NCBI RefSeq assembly: GCF_002386445.1
Contig: NZ_DGIR01000040.1
Location: forward strand, 1-28,727
Direction of reading: 5' to 3'
Length of the DNA stretch: 28,727 nt
Origin: Pseudomonas sp. UBA4617
GTDB taxonomy: Bacteria; Pseudomonadota; Gammaproteobacteria; Pseudomonadales; Pseudomonadaceae
Below are positions 19,901 through 25,525 of this stretch, in pieces. Made by a program: the position numbers and the translations under genes. Position 1 is the first letter of the stretch. Every line of letters starts with the position of its first letter. The notes beneath the pieces are model-generated. The model did not search any database and was not told the origin of the DNA. It saw nothing but the letters and a program-made list of their open reading frames with translations.

Positions 19901-20920
19901 CCGCCGGAGCTGGCCGCGCAATGGTTGCAGCGTTACCCGCAGATTGGCCTGGTCAACGCCTACGGCCCGGCCGAGTGCTCGGACGACGTGGCATTCTTCC
20001 GCATCGATGCCGCCTCGACCGAAGGCAGCTATCTGCCAATTGGCCGGCCGACCGACAACAACCGCCTTTACCTGTTCGACGAGGAGCAGGCGTTGGTGCC
20101 GTTGGGTGCGGTGGGTGAGCTGTGCGTGGCCGGCACCGGTGTAGGCCGAGGTTATGTCGGCGACCCGGTGCGTACCGCGCTGGCGTTCGTCCCCCATCCC
20201 CATGGCGCTGCAGGCGAGCGCTTGTACCGCACCGGTGACCTGGCGCGGCAGCGCCCGGATGGCGTGCTCGAGTACATCGGGCGCATCGACCATCAGGTGA
20301 AGATTCGTGGTTACCGCATCGAACTGGGCGAGATCGAGGCGCGCCTGCACGAGCAGGTCGAGGTCCGCGACGCTGCCGTTGGCGTGCAGGAGGGCGTCAA
20401 TGGCAAGCACCTGGTCGGCTACCTGGTGGCACACCAGGGCATCAGCGCCGATGCCGCGTTGCTGGAACGGCTCAAGCAGCGCCTGCGGGCCGAGTTGCCG
20501 GAGTACATGGTGCCGCTGCACTGGGGCTGGTTCGACAGCTTGCCGCGCAACGCCAACGGCAAGCTGGACCGCAACGCCTTGCCGGCCATCGACATCGGTG
20601 GCCAGCACAGCCAGGCGTACCAGGCACCGCGCAATGAGCTGGAGGCGCTGCTGGCGGAAATCTGGGCTGATGTGCTCAAGGCTGAGCGGGTGGGGATGCA
20701 CGACAACTTCTTCGAGCTGGGCGGGCATTCGCTGCTGGCCACGCAGATCGCCTCGCGGGTGCAGAAGCAGCTGCAACTGAATGTGCCGCTGCGGGCGATG
20801 TTCGAGTGCAGCACGGTGGCGGAGCTGGCGGTTTACGTGCAGGGGCTGCAGGGCAGTGCGCTGGATGACGATAAGGTCGACCGGCTCAGTGACCTGATGG
20901 CGGAACTGGAGGGGTTGTAA
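7967..20920 (+). CDS. pvdL: pyoverdine chromophore NRPS PvdL
   Basis: Giant NRPS that starts pyoverdine: it activates a fatty acid, then adds Glu, D-Tyr and Dab to give the acylated chromophore precursor. It has 4317 residues from the ATG at 7967, after AGGAA. Approximate domains are: fatty acyl-AMP ligase 1-575; T1 (Ser615); C1 (HHIVADG 802-808); A1 (YTSGSTG from 1274); T2 (Ser1659); C2 (HHIVTEG 1851-1857); A2 (YTSGSTG from 2329); T3 (GGDS, Ser2729); epimerase (HHLVVDG 2906-2912); C3 (HHILIDA 3376-3382); A3 (YTSGSTG from 3859); T4 (Ser4255). There is no thioesterase, so the chain must pass to another NRPS. The epimerase after A2 fits D-Tyr. The A3 pocket residues, aligned by eye, read D-I-W-E-L-T-A-D-D, as expected for Dab. 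The last ~110 codons recur as a remnant at 26.1-26.5 kb. Confidence 0.97.
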   Translation: MTDAFELPLSLAQALAQRAAQTPDRIALRFLADAPDEQVVLSYRELDQRARTIAAALQARVGFAERAVLLFPSGPDYVAAFFGCLYAGVIAVPAYPPESARQHHQQRLLSIIEDAEPRLLLTVAALQGSLQGLEALSRADAPALLAVDGLDPALAANWREPTLKGDDIAFLQYTSGSTALPKGVQVSHGNLVANEQLIRRGFGIDLNPDDVIVSWLPLYHDMGLIGGLLQPIFSGVPCVLMSPGYFLARPLRWLQAISDYGGTISGGPDFAYRLCSERVSTAALAGLDLSRWRVAYSGSEPIRQDSLATFADKFRACGFDPQSFFASYGLAEATLFVSGSRRGQGIAALELDAEAFAANRAEPGQGSVLMSCGYPQPGHALRIVDPQRLQLLEDNQVGEIWASGPSIARGYWRNPQASARTFVEMDGQTWLRTGDLGFLRDGEVFVSGRLKDLLIVRGQNLYPQDLEKTLEGEIEVLRKGRVAVFAVEHQGEEGIGVAVEVSRNVQKAVKPRDLINSLRQVVADACRQAPAVVLLLNPGALPKTSSGKLQRSACRLRMMDGSLDCYARFPDVNATDATPAIADGLQTRIARVWRDVLKVETLAADDHFLLLGGNSIAATQATARLADELGITLNLATLFEAPVLADYSQAVAALLAVDGAQATAIAPLERGRALPQSLAQNRLWLLWQLQPQAAAYNIPAGLHLRGELDQHALEAAFQALVQRHESLRTVFSEENGQALQRILPSSPFQLRRLVLEGQAPEQVASQREAEACQPFDLTQGPLLRVTLARLGDEDHQLWVTLHHIVADGWSLNILLDEFARLYAARCQGLEASLAPLPLGYADYGSWQRQWLAAGEAERQLRYWQTRLGDETPVLDLCTDQPRASQRDHRAARLQVKVPAGLAEALKGLAREQQASLFMVLLAGWQALLYRYSGQADIRVGVPNANRPRLETQGMVGFFINTQVMRAQLDGRLPFSQLLAQVRQATLEAQANQDLPFEQLVEALPEAREQGLFQVMFNHQQRDLSALRRLPGLLAEELPWHSREAKFDLQLHSEEDHQGRLSLAFDYAVGLFEAGTIKRLAGHLLALLEQVCAAPQRALGEVPLLDEPGRMQLLGWGQAPALAPQCLLLEQLNEQARNTPQRTALVWEGGNLDYAGLHQQANRLAHYLRDKGVGPDTCVAIALERSPQLLVGLLAILKAGGAYVPLDVDYPAERLAYMLDDCGARLLLSHSGLLGKLPQVDGVSAIALDQLHLDSWPSHAPRLHLHGDNLAYVIYTSGSTGRPKGVGNTHAALAERLQWMQDTYALNASDVLMQKAPVSFDVSVWECFWPLITGCKLVLAGPGEHRDPQRIAALVQAHGVTTLHFVPPLLQAFIQEPLAQACTSLRRVFSGGEALPAALRDRVLQVLPQAQLHNRYGPTETAINVTHWHCQATDGERSPIGRPLANVLCRVLDDELELTAPGVPGELYLGGAGLARGYLGRPGLTAERFVPRVDGHGERLYRSGDRARWQVQSEALEYLGRLDQQVKVRGFRVEPEEVQACLLAQAGVEQALVLVHQDAVGAQLVGYYCGSAQPAELLAVLAEQLPAYMVPAQLVPLAHMPLGPSGKVERKALPAPVWQQREYVAPHSALQQQVAAIWREVLNLPRIGLQDDFFALGGHSLLATQIVSRTRQACDVELPLKTLFDASELGAFCAEITRIRAAGERNLQGEIARVDRRQAVPLSYSQQRMWFLWQMAPDSPAYNVGGMARLRGTLHVEAFERALQALVVRHETLRTTFPSIDGVPYQCVAQDGSLHLDWQDFSAMPAEARQLRLQQLADDQAHQPFDLERGPLLRACLVKAEEREHFFVLTLHHIVTEGWAMDIFARELGELYEAFVDDRESPLPPLPVQYLDYSLWQRQWLESGEGARQLAYWQARLGDEHPVLALPADRPRPPVQSHRGELYRFELDPALVARVHAFNRQRGLTLFMTMTATLAALLHRYSGQHDLRIGAPVANRIRPESEGLIGAFLNTQVLRCEVDGQMTAHALLEQVRLAAIEAQSHQDLPFEQLVEALQPPRSSAYNPLFQVMCNVQRWAFQQSRTLAGMQVDYLVNDASATKFDLYLEVTDLDGRLGCCLTYSRDLFDEPRIARMAEHWQQLLVGLLHDPQQRLCELPMLGSAEQQVLAGQLHGEHAPGLDQTLHGLFAAQAARTPHAVALTFAGQHITYAELDQQANRLARALRERGVGPQVRVGLALERSLHMVVGLLAILKAGGAYVPLDPEYPLDRLRYMIEDSRIGLLLSQRALLQSLGELPAGVACWSLEDDTASLSAYSDAPLDNRNLAQHQAYLIYTSGSTGKPKGVIVSHGEFAMHCQAVISAFCMRSDDCELHFYSINFDAASERLWVPLLCGARVVLRAQGQWGAEDICQLVREQQVSILGFTPSYGSQLAQYLAGQGEQLPVRLVITGGEALTGEQMQRIRQAFAPQQLFNAYGPTETVVMPLACLAPESLPADLGSVPIGHVVGSRTAYILDENLALLPQGGIGELYVGGAGLAQGYHDRPGLSAERFVADPFGAAGGRLYRTGDLVRLGSDGLVEYIGRADQQVKIRGFRIELGEIESRLQAHADVDEAVVLALDLPGGKQLVGYLVCRQAAADSAAQSRLRDAVKADARRQLPDYMVPAHLVLLDSLPLMGNGKLDRRALPLPDLEQARQHYQAPGNAVEAQLAQVWCDVLNLAQVGVQDNFFELGGDSILSIQVVSRARQGGLQFTPRDLFQHQTIQALAAVVRHSEATSSIDQGLRQGQVGLTPIQHWFFDTDLAQPQHWNQAVLLQAHQALDEAALEQALAALVRHHDSLRLRFSEANGRWQAAYAQPDAGQLLWGATVADFADCQALYTDLQRSLDLQQGPLLRALLVRDGQGSQRLLLAIHHLVVDGVSWRVLLEDLQALYRGRALPAKTHAVGDWAARLASYAGSDSLRDELGWWQNQLAEVRRELPCDHPQGDNLQRHARTLAISLDAQQTRQLLQQAPAAYHTQVNDLLLTALARTLCRWSGDEAVLVQLEGHGRDGLFEDMDLTRSVGWFTNAYPLSLRPLPGQDDTARAASIKCIKEQLRQVPHKGLGYGVLRYLADTALREQMAALPQARITFNYLGQFDQQFDSAALFQPLDVPAGQAHAADAPLPNWLSVDGQVYGGALQLRWTFSTERYDERTIASLAEAYRQELLALIEHCLADGNGSFTPSDFPLAHLTQAQIDALPVPAAQIEDVYPLTPMQEGMLLHTLLEPGTGLYYMQDRYRINSALDPERFAQAWQAVVARHEALRASFSWNTGEAMLQIIHKPGNTPLDYQDWRDLDEDAQEQRLQALHKQEREAGFALLSEAPFHLRLVRVADERYWFMMSNHHILIDAWCRSLLMNDFFEIYLTLGEGRQAQLPVPPRYRDYIGWLQRQGLDDARAWWQASLAGFERATAIPSDRPLRHEHAGSGMVVGDCYTRLAVDDGVRLRELAQAHQLTVNTFAQAAWALVLARYSGDRDVVFGVTVAGRPVSLPQMQRTVGLFINSVALRVQLPAAGQRCSVRQWLQGLLERNMELREYEYLPLVAIQECSELPKGQPLFDSLFVFENAPVETAVLDHAQHLNASSDSGRTHTNFPLTAVCYPGDELGLHLSFDQRYFDYPTVERLLAEFKRLLLALVQGFAGEVSALPLLGAEEQRFLLEDCNRSTRAYPLEQSYIAQFETQVAAHPQRTVARCLEATYDYAGLNLAANRLGHALLAAGVQVDQPVALLAERGLPLLGMIVGSFKAGAGYLPLDPGLPPARLQSIIQRSRTPVLVCSAACAGQGRQLLDTLEAAARPRLLVWEDIQASPVASHNPGIYSAPGNLAYVIYTSGSTGLPKGVMVEQRGMLNNQLSKVPYLALTEHDVIAQTASQSFDISVWQFLAAPLFGARVEIVPNAIAHDPQALLAHVQATGISVLESVPSLIQGMLASDHQALDGLRWMLPTGEAMPPELAAQWLQRYPQIGLVNAYGPAECSDDVAFFRIDAASTEGSYLPIGRPTDNNRLYLFDEEQALVPLGAVGELCVAGTGVGRGYVGDPVRTALAFVPHPHGAAGERLYRTGDLARQRPDGVLEYIGRIDHQVKIRGYRIELGEIEARLHEQVEVRDAAVGVQEGVNGKHLVGYLVAHQGISADAALLERLKQRLRAELPEYMVPLHWGWFDSLPRNANGKLDRNALPAIDIGGQHSQAYQAPRNELEALLAEIWADVLKAERVGMHDNFFELGGHSLLATQIASRVQKQLQLNVPLRAMFECSTVAELAVYVQGLQGSALDDDKVDRLSDLMAELEGL

Positions 20921-20946
20921 CCTGCGCTGGTAGAGGCTGCACCGGC
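20837..20946. repeat. 110-bp perfect direct repeat, left copy
   Basis: Identical base for base to 26369-26478, in the same orientation. It covers the last 28 codons of pvdL and the first bases of the intergenic region, ending at GCACCGGC. Around this core the homology continues but is diverged: on the pvdL side back to about 20583, and on the dsbG side from 20961 to about 21112. It is the left flank of the mcb cassette. Confidence 0.93.
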
Positions 20947-20975
20947 TTGTGAAGTTACCCGCGAAGAGGCCGGTG
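20939..20975. terminator. REP-like hairpin between convergent pvdL and mcbF
   Basis: GCACCGGC (20939-20946) pairs with GCCGGTGC about 20 bases further on, and the loop carries the REP-type string TTACCCGCGAAGAGG. It follows the pvdL stop by 18 bases and lies downstream of mcbF on the other strand after the dsbG remnant. It is a plausible two-way terminator, although there is no clear T run. Confidence 0.5.
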
Positions 20976-20990
20976 CAGGCAGCCCACCTT

Positions 20991-21112
20991 TCAGCACTGC
21001 CGAGAGTCTTCCCACGTAACTCCGCCCGCAGTGGCTCCGCAGGTTGCCCGGCTCATCCAGATAGAAAATCACCGGGGTCACCTGTAAGTCCTTCTATTCC
21101 GGGGTTCTTCGG
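20991..21112 (-). pseudogene. decayed 3' fragment of dsbG (left copy)
   Basis: The minus strand reads TPVIFYLDEPGNLRSH, matching TPAIFYQDEQGNLQSQ of the intact DsbG encoded at 26667-27425. After that, a deletion of about 10 bases and a further 1-base deletion near the stop break the frame. The fragment covers only about the last 40 codons. Homology ends just short of the mcbF stop codon, so the cassette and the dsbG fragment abut. Together with the right-hand pvdL remnant it shows that the pvdL-dsbG junction has been duplicated around the cassette. Confidence 0.85.
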
Positions 21113-21114
21113 CG

Positions 21115-21843
21115 TTACGATGCAACATCCACTTTTTCCAGAGACGTCGAAGCACTGATGAACGCTTCATCCAAAGACGTCGCTTGATAGCGCGCCAGGA
21201 ATTGGTCTGCACTATGAAATGCCTCTAATTGATGATGAGCAAGCATATAAAACCGATCGCAACTGGCCGTGATTTCCTGCGTGTAGTGGGACGAAACCAA
21301 AACACTGGCCCCTTCACTGCAGGCATGTTTGATTCCAAGCCAGATGAAGTGTCGGAATTCAGGGTCCACGCCAGCCGTGGGTTCATCAAGTATGATTAGA
21401 TCGCTGCACATGAGTAAAAGTGTCAATGTGAAAAAACTCCGGATCTCGCCATAGCTGCAAGTGGAAGCTTTCTTTTTGGAAATGCCGGAGTATCGACGGG
21501 AAAGCGCAGGTGACCACGCACTAAGTCGGGTTGTTGCTTCATGAAAGCAAGTTTTTGCCGGAGCGTTTAAATGAGTAATTAGTTCGTAAACCTCAATCAT
21601 TCTTAGACGGGGTGGTGGCGTCAAAATTTGCGTTAGATACGCCGGATGTTGGGCGCGATTGATTATTTCTCCGCTCTCGGGTTGTCTGAGTTTGCAAATC
21701 AGGTCGAAGAGCGTCGTTTTTCCAGCGCCATTGTTTCCTAATATACCAACCACTTCACCTGGCAAAAGGTGCAGATTGAGATTGTTGAACAAGGGAGCAT
21801 CGTTGTGCGAGAACGCCAGCGAATTAATGACAAGTATGCTCAT
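21115..21843 (-). CDS. mcbF: ABC transporter ATPase, McbF-like (peptide export/immunity)
   Basis: ATPase that probably powers export of the modified peptide together with the McbE-like permease. It has 242 residues. Walker A GNNGAGKTT is at 36-44, a degenerate signature CSYGEIRSF at 129-137, Walker B LIILDEPTAGVD with D153/E154, and the H-loop H186 in VLVSSHYTQE. In microcin B17 the McbEF pair gives export and partial immunity, and the same role is inferred here. The start follows the mcbE stop directly (TGAATG) with GGAG upstream. It is the last gene of the operon, and no mcbG-like gene follows. The gene is AT-rich compared with pvdL. Confidence 0.85.
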   Translation of the reverse strand: MSILVINSLAFSHNDAPLFNNLNLHLLPGEVVGILGNNGAGKTTLFDLICKLRQPESGEIINRAQHPAYLTQILTPPPRLRMIEVYELITHLNAPAKTCFHEATTRLSAWSPALSRRYSGISKKKASTCSYGEIRSFFTLTLLLMCSDLIILDEPTAGVDPEFRHFIWLGIKHACSEGASVLVSSHYTQEITASCDRFYMLAHHQLEAFHSADQFLARYQATSLDEAFISASTSLEKVDVAS

Positions 21844-22599
21844 TCAGTATCGACTCCAGATGGGCTGAATCCTGAAATATTTCACGGTCAAATAAAAGCC
21901 AATCAGTGGGAGTATGAGCGCTACCAGGAAAGCAGCTGGTAATGGAAGTTCGCCGCGAAAAATTCGGGTGCTCATGTGTAGAGGGTTTACCAGCGCGATC
22001 AAGTCATCATGCTCTATTCCTGTGATTACACCCATATAGCTGGACATCAACATGAGGAATGATAACAGTGAAAATAGTGTATTGGCTGTTCCAAATTTGA
22101 TGGGCAGGGCGGCTATGGCCAAACCCACACAGGAAAAACCTAGATAACTGGTAAAGAAGCACGCAATTATGTACAGGTATTCTTGAATGGAGTAATTTCC
22201 ATGCAGGGGCTTGGTGACCATATAAAATAACGAAGCGTATGTGAGGCTTAGAATCGAGTAGCTAATTGCGTGGGATGCAAGAAAAAGGCGAATTGATTCC
22301 TTTTGATAAATGAATGAGCGGATGAAGCCACTTTCTCTTCTGCCGATAAGGTAAAAGCTGAATCCAAAGAAGGCTACGTTTGCTGAGATATAAGCGTAAA
22401 ACCAAGCGGCGTAGGGTAAATAAGATTGTGTAGTCTTGTCTGGGGTGGGCTGGCTTGTGCTCATGATAAAAAATAACATGCAGGGCGCGAGTGCAGTCCA
22501 TAATAGGCCAGATGGTTCTCTGAGATGTTCCTTTATCAGGATTTTTGAGATGCTATAGAGCTTACTTGCTCTGGTGGTCGGTAGGATGCTGCTGGTCAT
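21844..22599 (-). CDS. mcbE: ABC-2-type permease, McbE-like
   Basis: Membrane half of the peptide exporter. It has 251 residues and about six hydrophobic spans (roughly 31-47, 63-86, 106-127, 142-165, 173-194 and 221-242), the pattern of ABC-2 permeases; E. coli McbE has a similar size. A basic, charged N-terminus (about 10-28) should face the cytoplasm. The ATG overlaps the stop of the YcaO gene by four bases (ATGA) and the ribosome site is weak, so translation is probably coupled. Assignment rests on topology, size and gene order more than on residue motifs. Confidence 0.8.
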   Translation of the reverse strand: MTSSILPTTRASKLYSISKILIKEHLREPSGLLWTALAPCMLFFIMSTSQPTPDKTTQSYLPYAAWFYAYISANVAFFGFSFYLIGRRESGFIRSFIYQKESIRLFLASHAISYSILSLTYASLFYMVTKPLHGNYSIQEYLYIIACFFTSYLGFSCVGLAIAALPIKFGTANTLFSLLSFLMLMSSYMGVITGIEHDDLIALVNPLHMSTRIFRGELPLPAAFLVALILPLIGFYLTVKYFRIQPIWSRY

Positions 22600-23801
22600 G
22601 GGAAAGGTACCATTTTGCTAAGTTGTTGTGGGATTATCTGTTTTTGAAATTGATTCGAGTAGCTGTTCTTGATATTGAGGTGAGATGCATTGTTCATGTG
22701 GAGGAATAATTTTGGGGAAATGTATTTGCAGTAGTGTAGATTTCGTTTGGTTGAGTTCATGGATGATAGGTATAAGTATCCGTCAAGTTGTAATTCTCGC
22801 AGAAGCTTTATTAGTGCTGCGCTGGTGAGTGGTAATGGTTTAGCTGGTTTGCTTCGTTTTGAGTAGTTTATTATACCTGTGGTGATATCAATGTAGGTTT
22901 CATAGAAGTTGCTTTCCAGGAAGTGTTTAAGGTAGGGGTCTTCAATGTCGCTAAGTGCTTTTCCTCTTAAGTAAAATGAGTGCATGAAACGAAAGGTTTG
23001 CCATAGCTCAATCACTGACTTTTCCAATGCGCTACTCATGTCGTCCGAGTAAGCCAGCCCTGCACAGTATCTGACATGTTGATTTTTCCCGCACCGGTTG
23101 CCATAACAGAGAAGTATGCAGCAGCCAGGAAAATGTTCATCTGTGAGGTTTAGGATGCAGAGATCTCCTGTTCTTTCTAATTCTTTGAAAAGTAAGAAGC
23201 TGGGCCGATTTGAAAGTGCTGAGCACGCGTCTCGATGCTTGACTTTTCCTGTGCAAGCCTTTGTTAGCCAAAACCTGAGCAGGAATTGTCGCTCTATAGC
23301 CTCTTTCAGTGCACCGAGCACTGCTCGGTCAACAGTCATGTGCACGCTACATCCACAGGTGTCTCGTATGGGGTAGAATTCATTGTCGATGGAGTTTCTG
23401 CAGGGTGATATTGAAATCAACGCCGTTGGAACTGCACATCGAGTTAAATCAGTGATCCTGTAGACGTGAGTGCGGTCAAAAGTATGTGAATGAAGGTCGT
23501 TTTTTTGGCCGGTCATTGCTGTTTGTAGAAAAGCGTTGGCAAACGCTTCGAGTTCATCAGGTGTCAGGCCTTCGCCCAGTTTATTTCTATCATGTACGGG
23601 TACGTCCAGATAAAAGTGCTTTCGTTCAAACTGCTCGCCCATAGCGCTGATGGTGACGGAGGCTGACCATCCACTACTTGATCCGTAGGTGTGCCAGCGG
23701 CTGCCGCATTCAACGCTGTGTGGGAAATGAGACACTGCACTCGGTCGATGAAGCTCGAAATCTGCAAACGCGAGTGTATGTATTTCGTTGTATATGTTCA
23801 T
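22596..23801 (-). CDS. mcbD: YcaO-domain cyclodehydratase, McbD-like
   Basis: ATP-dependent cyclodehydratase that turns Cys and Ser of the precursor into thiazoline and oxazoline rings, acting with McbB. It has 401 residues, close to E. coli McbD. YcaO landmarks are the Gly/Ser-rich start (GSSSGWSAS, 40-48), GEQFERKHF (E56, E59), ALKEAIERQF (E167, E170) and SALEKSVIELWQ (E260, E265), which supply the acidic residues that hold Mg-ATP in this family. The C-terminus is proline-rich and ends in VPFP, as in YcaO enzymes whose tail reaches the active site. It starts three bases after the mcbC stop. It is cysteine-rich for the family (for example CGCSVH and PGCCILLC). Confidence 0.88.
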   Translation of the reverse strand: MNIYNEIHTLAFADFELHRPSAVSHFPHSVECGSRWHTYGSSSGWSASVTISAMGEQFERKHFYLDVPVHDRNKLGEGLTPDELEAFANAFLQTAMTGQKNDLHSHTFDRTHVYRITDLTRCAVPTALISISPCRNSIDNEFYPIRDTCGCSVHMTVDRAVLGALKEAIERQFLLRFWLTKACTGKVKHRDACSALSNRPSFLLFKELERTGDLCILNLTDEHFPGCCILLCYGNRCGKNQHVRYCAGLAYSDDMSSALEKSVIELWQTFRFMHSFYLRGKALSDIEDPYLKHFLESNFYETYIDITTGIINYSKRSKPAKPLPLTSAALIKLLRELQLDGYLYLSSMNSTKRNLHYCKYISPKLFLHMNNASHLNIKNSYSNQFQKQIIPQQLSKMVPFP

Positions 23802-23804
23802 GCA

Positions 23805-24596
23805 TCAGCCCACGAATTGAATGCACAGAGGGATAAAAAGTGCAGGGTTAAGGTCTAGGTTTTTAGTTACCTCGTGATCAGTAAAGCCTGACCATGGTCT
23901 GCTATTTAAACTGAGCTCTTTGCAGCGCAGATCTATTAGCATGTACATGGAGCCTGCTTCCATGAGCGCTAAGCGATAGCCTCTATAGCGATATTTGAAC
24001 AATGCTTTGGGTAGGTAAGCCAGGTAAATCAGCGCTAGTGCGGGTGTTCCGATAGTAGATTCTTTAGGTAAAATTGCTTGTGAAAGTTTGTTGGAGTCAA
24101 TTCCAGGGCTATGAATTTCAAAGGTCCTTGAGCTGGGCAGGAGATGTAAGGCGTTACAATCTGATGGCCATTGGAAAATTTTGTTCCCGAGGTTCACAAG
24201 AAATACTTCGATAGGGTAGAGTGCTCCGCCACTTGGGTAGCCTCTTTTGTATGGATGCTCATTTTTTGTCAATAGAGGAGAAACTAATGACTTAATGGTG
24301 CCAAAATTCAAGTTGCTTTCTGTGAAATGATCGCATGACTCGTTTCGCTTTAAGTGATGGCCGGCTTTGAGGGTGGGTAGGTTGAGTGCTTTGTCTGAAA
24401 GTTCATTGTTTAATATGTTGAGTGGTAACTCGTTTCCTGTTAATTCTTCAAGCGTTTTTTTCGGGATGTGATGTAGAGTGGAGGCGTGTTGGGTTGTTTT
24501 ATGGACTGTATAATTGCCCTTGGCGTGAAACGCTAACGTTTCGTCCAGTATCTCTGAAGATACGAATGTTAGATAGTGGTCGTGTGGGACGCTCAT
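23805..24596 (-). CDS. mcbC: FMN-dependent azoline dehydrogenase, McbC/SagB-like
   Basis: Nitroreductase-fold oxidase that converts azolines to aromatic thiazoles and oxazoles. It has 263 residues from the ATG at 24596. The SagB/McbC hallmark YPSGGALYPIEVFLV spans 120-134. The KYRYRGYRLALMEAGSM segment puts Lys201-Tyr202 at the position I recall for the catalytic Lys-Tyr pair of E. coli McbC (272 residues). The ATG overlaps the mcbB stop (ATGA) and has a GGAGA site upstream; an ATG six codons earlier is less likely. It belongs to the trimodular synthetase with the McbB and McbD proteins. Confidence 0.88.
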   Translation of the reverse strand: MSVPHDHYLTFVSSEILDETLAFHAKGNYTVHKTTQHASTLHHIPKKTLEELTGNELPLNILNNELSDKALNLPTLKAGHHLKRNESCDHFTESNLNFGTIKSLVSPLLTKNEHPYKRGYPSGGALYPIEVFLVNLGNKIFQWPSDCNALHLLPSSRTFEIHSPGIDSNKLSQAILPKESTIGTPALALIYLAYLPKALFKYRYRGYRLALMEAGSMYMLIDLRCKELSLNSRPWSGFTDHEVTKNLDLNPALFIPLCIQFVG

Positions 24597-25458
24597 CGCG
24601 CTTCTCCAATGCATTGGCAGAGGGGCCAGTGGATGCTGCTATCTTCAGTAAACGAACCGTCTGACAAATTCAGTGTTCGGGAAAGCAAGAATTGATCTTG
24701 GGTGATTTTTGTTTTTTGAAAACTAGTGAATTTGTTGGTGAAAGAGACGATGTTTCCCAAGATAAGGGTGCTTTGCAATTCGTCAAGAGGGGTCCTGGGA
24801 AGTTCAATCTTGTTTGACTGGCAAAAGCTCCATATTCTGCTCCAGTGATGTTGGCTTGCTCGTAGATTTTCATAATGCGCTAAACGGTCCAAGGTGCAAA
24901 AAGCGCAGGGATTCCCGATTGAGGGAATATAAGGTTCGGTCAAATGGAAGAAAGGGTGGCTGACGAACCCTACGCTGATTCCGCAGTCTGAATTGTTTTT
25001 TGATAGTTCAGAGTAAGTTGTTCTTAGTTCTTCCGGTTTTAGCTTCGAATATGCAAAAACGTACAAGGTTGGATTTGTAGGAGTGCTTGTTCTTAAATCG
25101 TATATATTTGTGATTTGTATTCTGCTGTTGGGGGTGCTTTCTATATAGTCTTTTAGTGTGTTCGGTATTTTCCAGTCAATGCATATTGTAACTTCTTGGA
25201 AATATGGTAATTTGGTCGCCTCGCCTATTATTAGGATGGATTCTAAAAACGTATGGCTTTCTCGGATTGAAGCTCTTCGTGTTCAAGAATTTTCTTTAGT
25301 TCATCCTCTGGCATGTATTTTAAATGACTCTCAGCGATGTGCTGAAGTACTTTTGTGAGTCTTGGATCGGTGATTCGTGTAAAACCCGCGTTTGAGAAAA
25401 CGGTGGGTTGAGCGTCAAAGTTGAGAATTTCGTAATTGTATATTCTTATAGTTTTCAT
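24593..25458 (-). CDS. mcbB: McbB-like RiPP-recognition/cyclodehydratase partner, split by a frameshift
   Basis: Binds the precursor leader and presents the core to the YcaO enzyme. Two open segments make one McbB. The N-terminal part (25458-25243, 71 codons) has a leader-binding-like fold start and ends ...EKAIRF then TAG. The C-terminal part runs from LESILIIGEA to 24593 with no stop. The break is at a T5 run (plus strand A5, 25245-25249); one more T joins them into a protein of about 288 residues, against 295 for E. coli McbB. The C-terminal part has the paired cysteine motifs PCAFCTLDR and HWPLCQC, matching PCHFC and HWQACSC of McbB. The start at 25458 has GAGGCG upstream. It may be a true mutation, a base-calling error in a homopolymer, or ribosomal slippage. 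Confidence 0.82.
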
Positions 25459-25481
25459 GACGCGCCTCATAGATTGTGGCA

Positions 25482-25509
25482 GGCGTCAGCGTTGGCTAAC
25501 GCTGACGCC
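25482..25509 (-). promoter_or_regulatory. perfect stem-loop between precursor gene and mcbB
   Basis: GGCGTCAGCGTT and AACGCTGACGCC form a perfect 12-bp stem with a 4-base loop, 16 bases after the precursor stop and 23 bases before the mcbB start. No T run follows on the minus strand, so it looks like a partial terminator or an mRNA-stabilising hairpin that raises precursor over enzyme output, rather than a full terminator. Confidence 0.75.
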
Positions 25510-25525
25510 CGCGTATAATTATGAA

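Noticed and set aside
20833..21081. 82-codon minus-strand frame across the dsbG remnant, REP and pvdL end
   Set aside because: Its first part is shifted dsbG sequence and its rest is antisense to pvdL, so it is a chance join.
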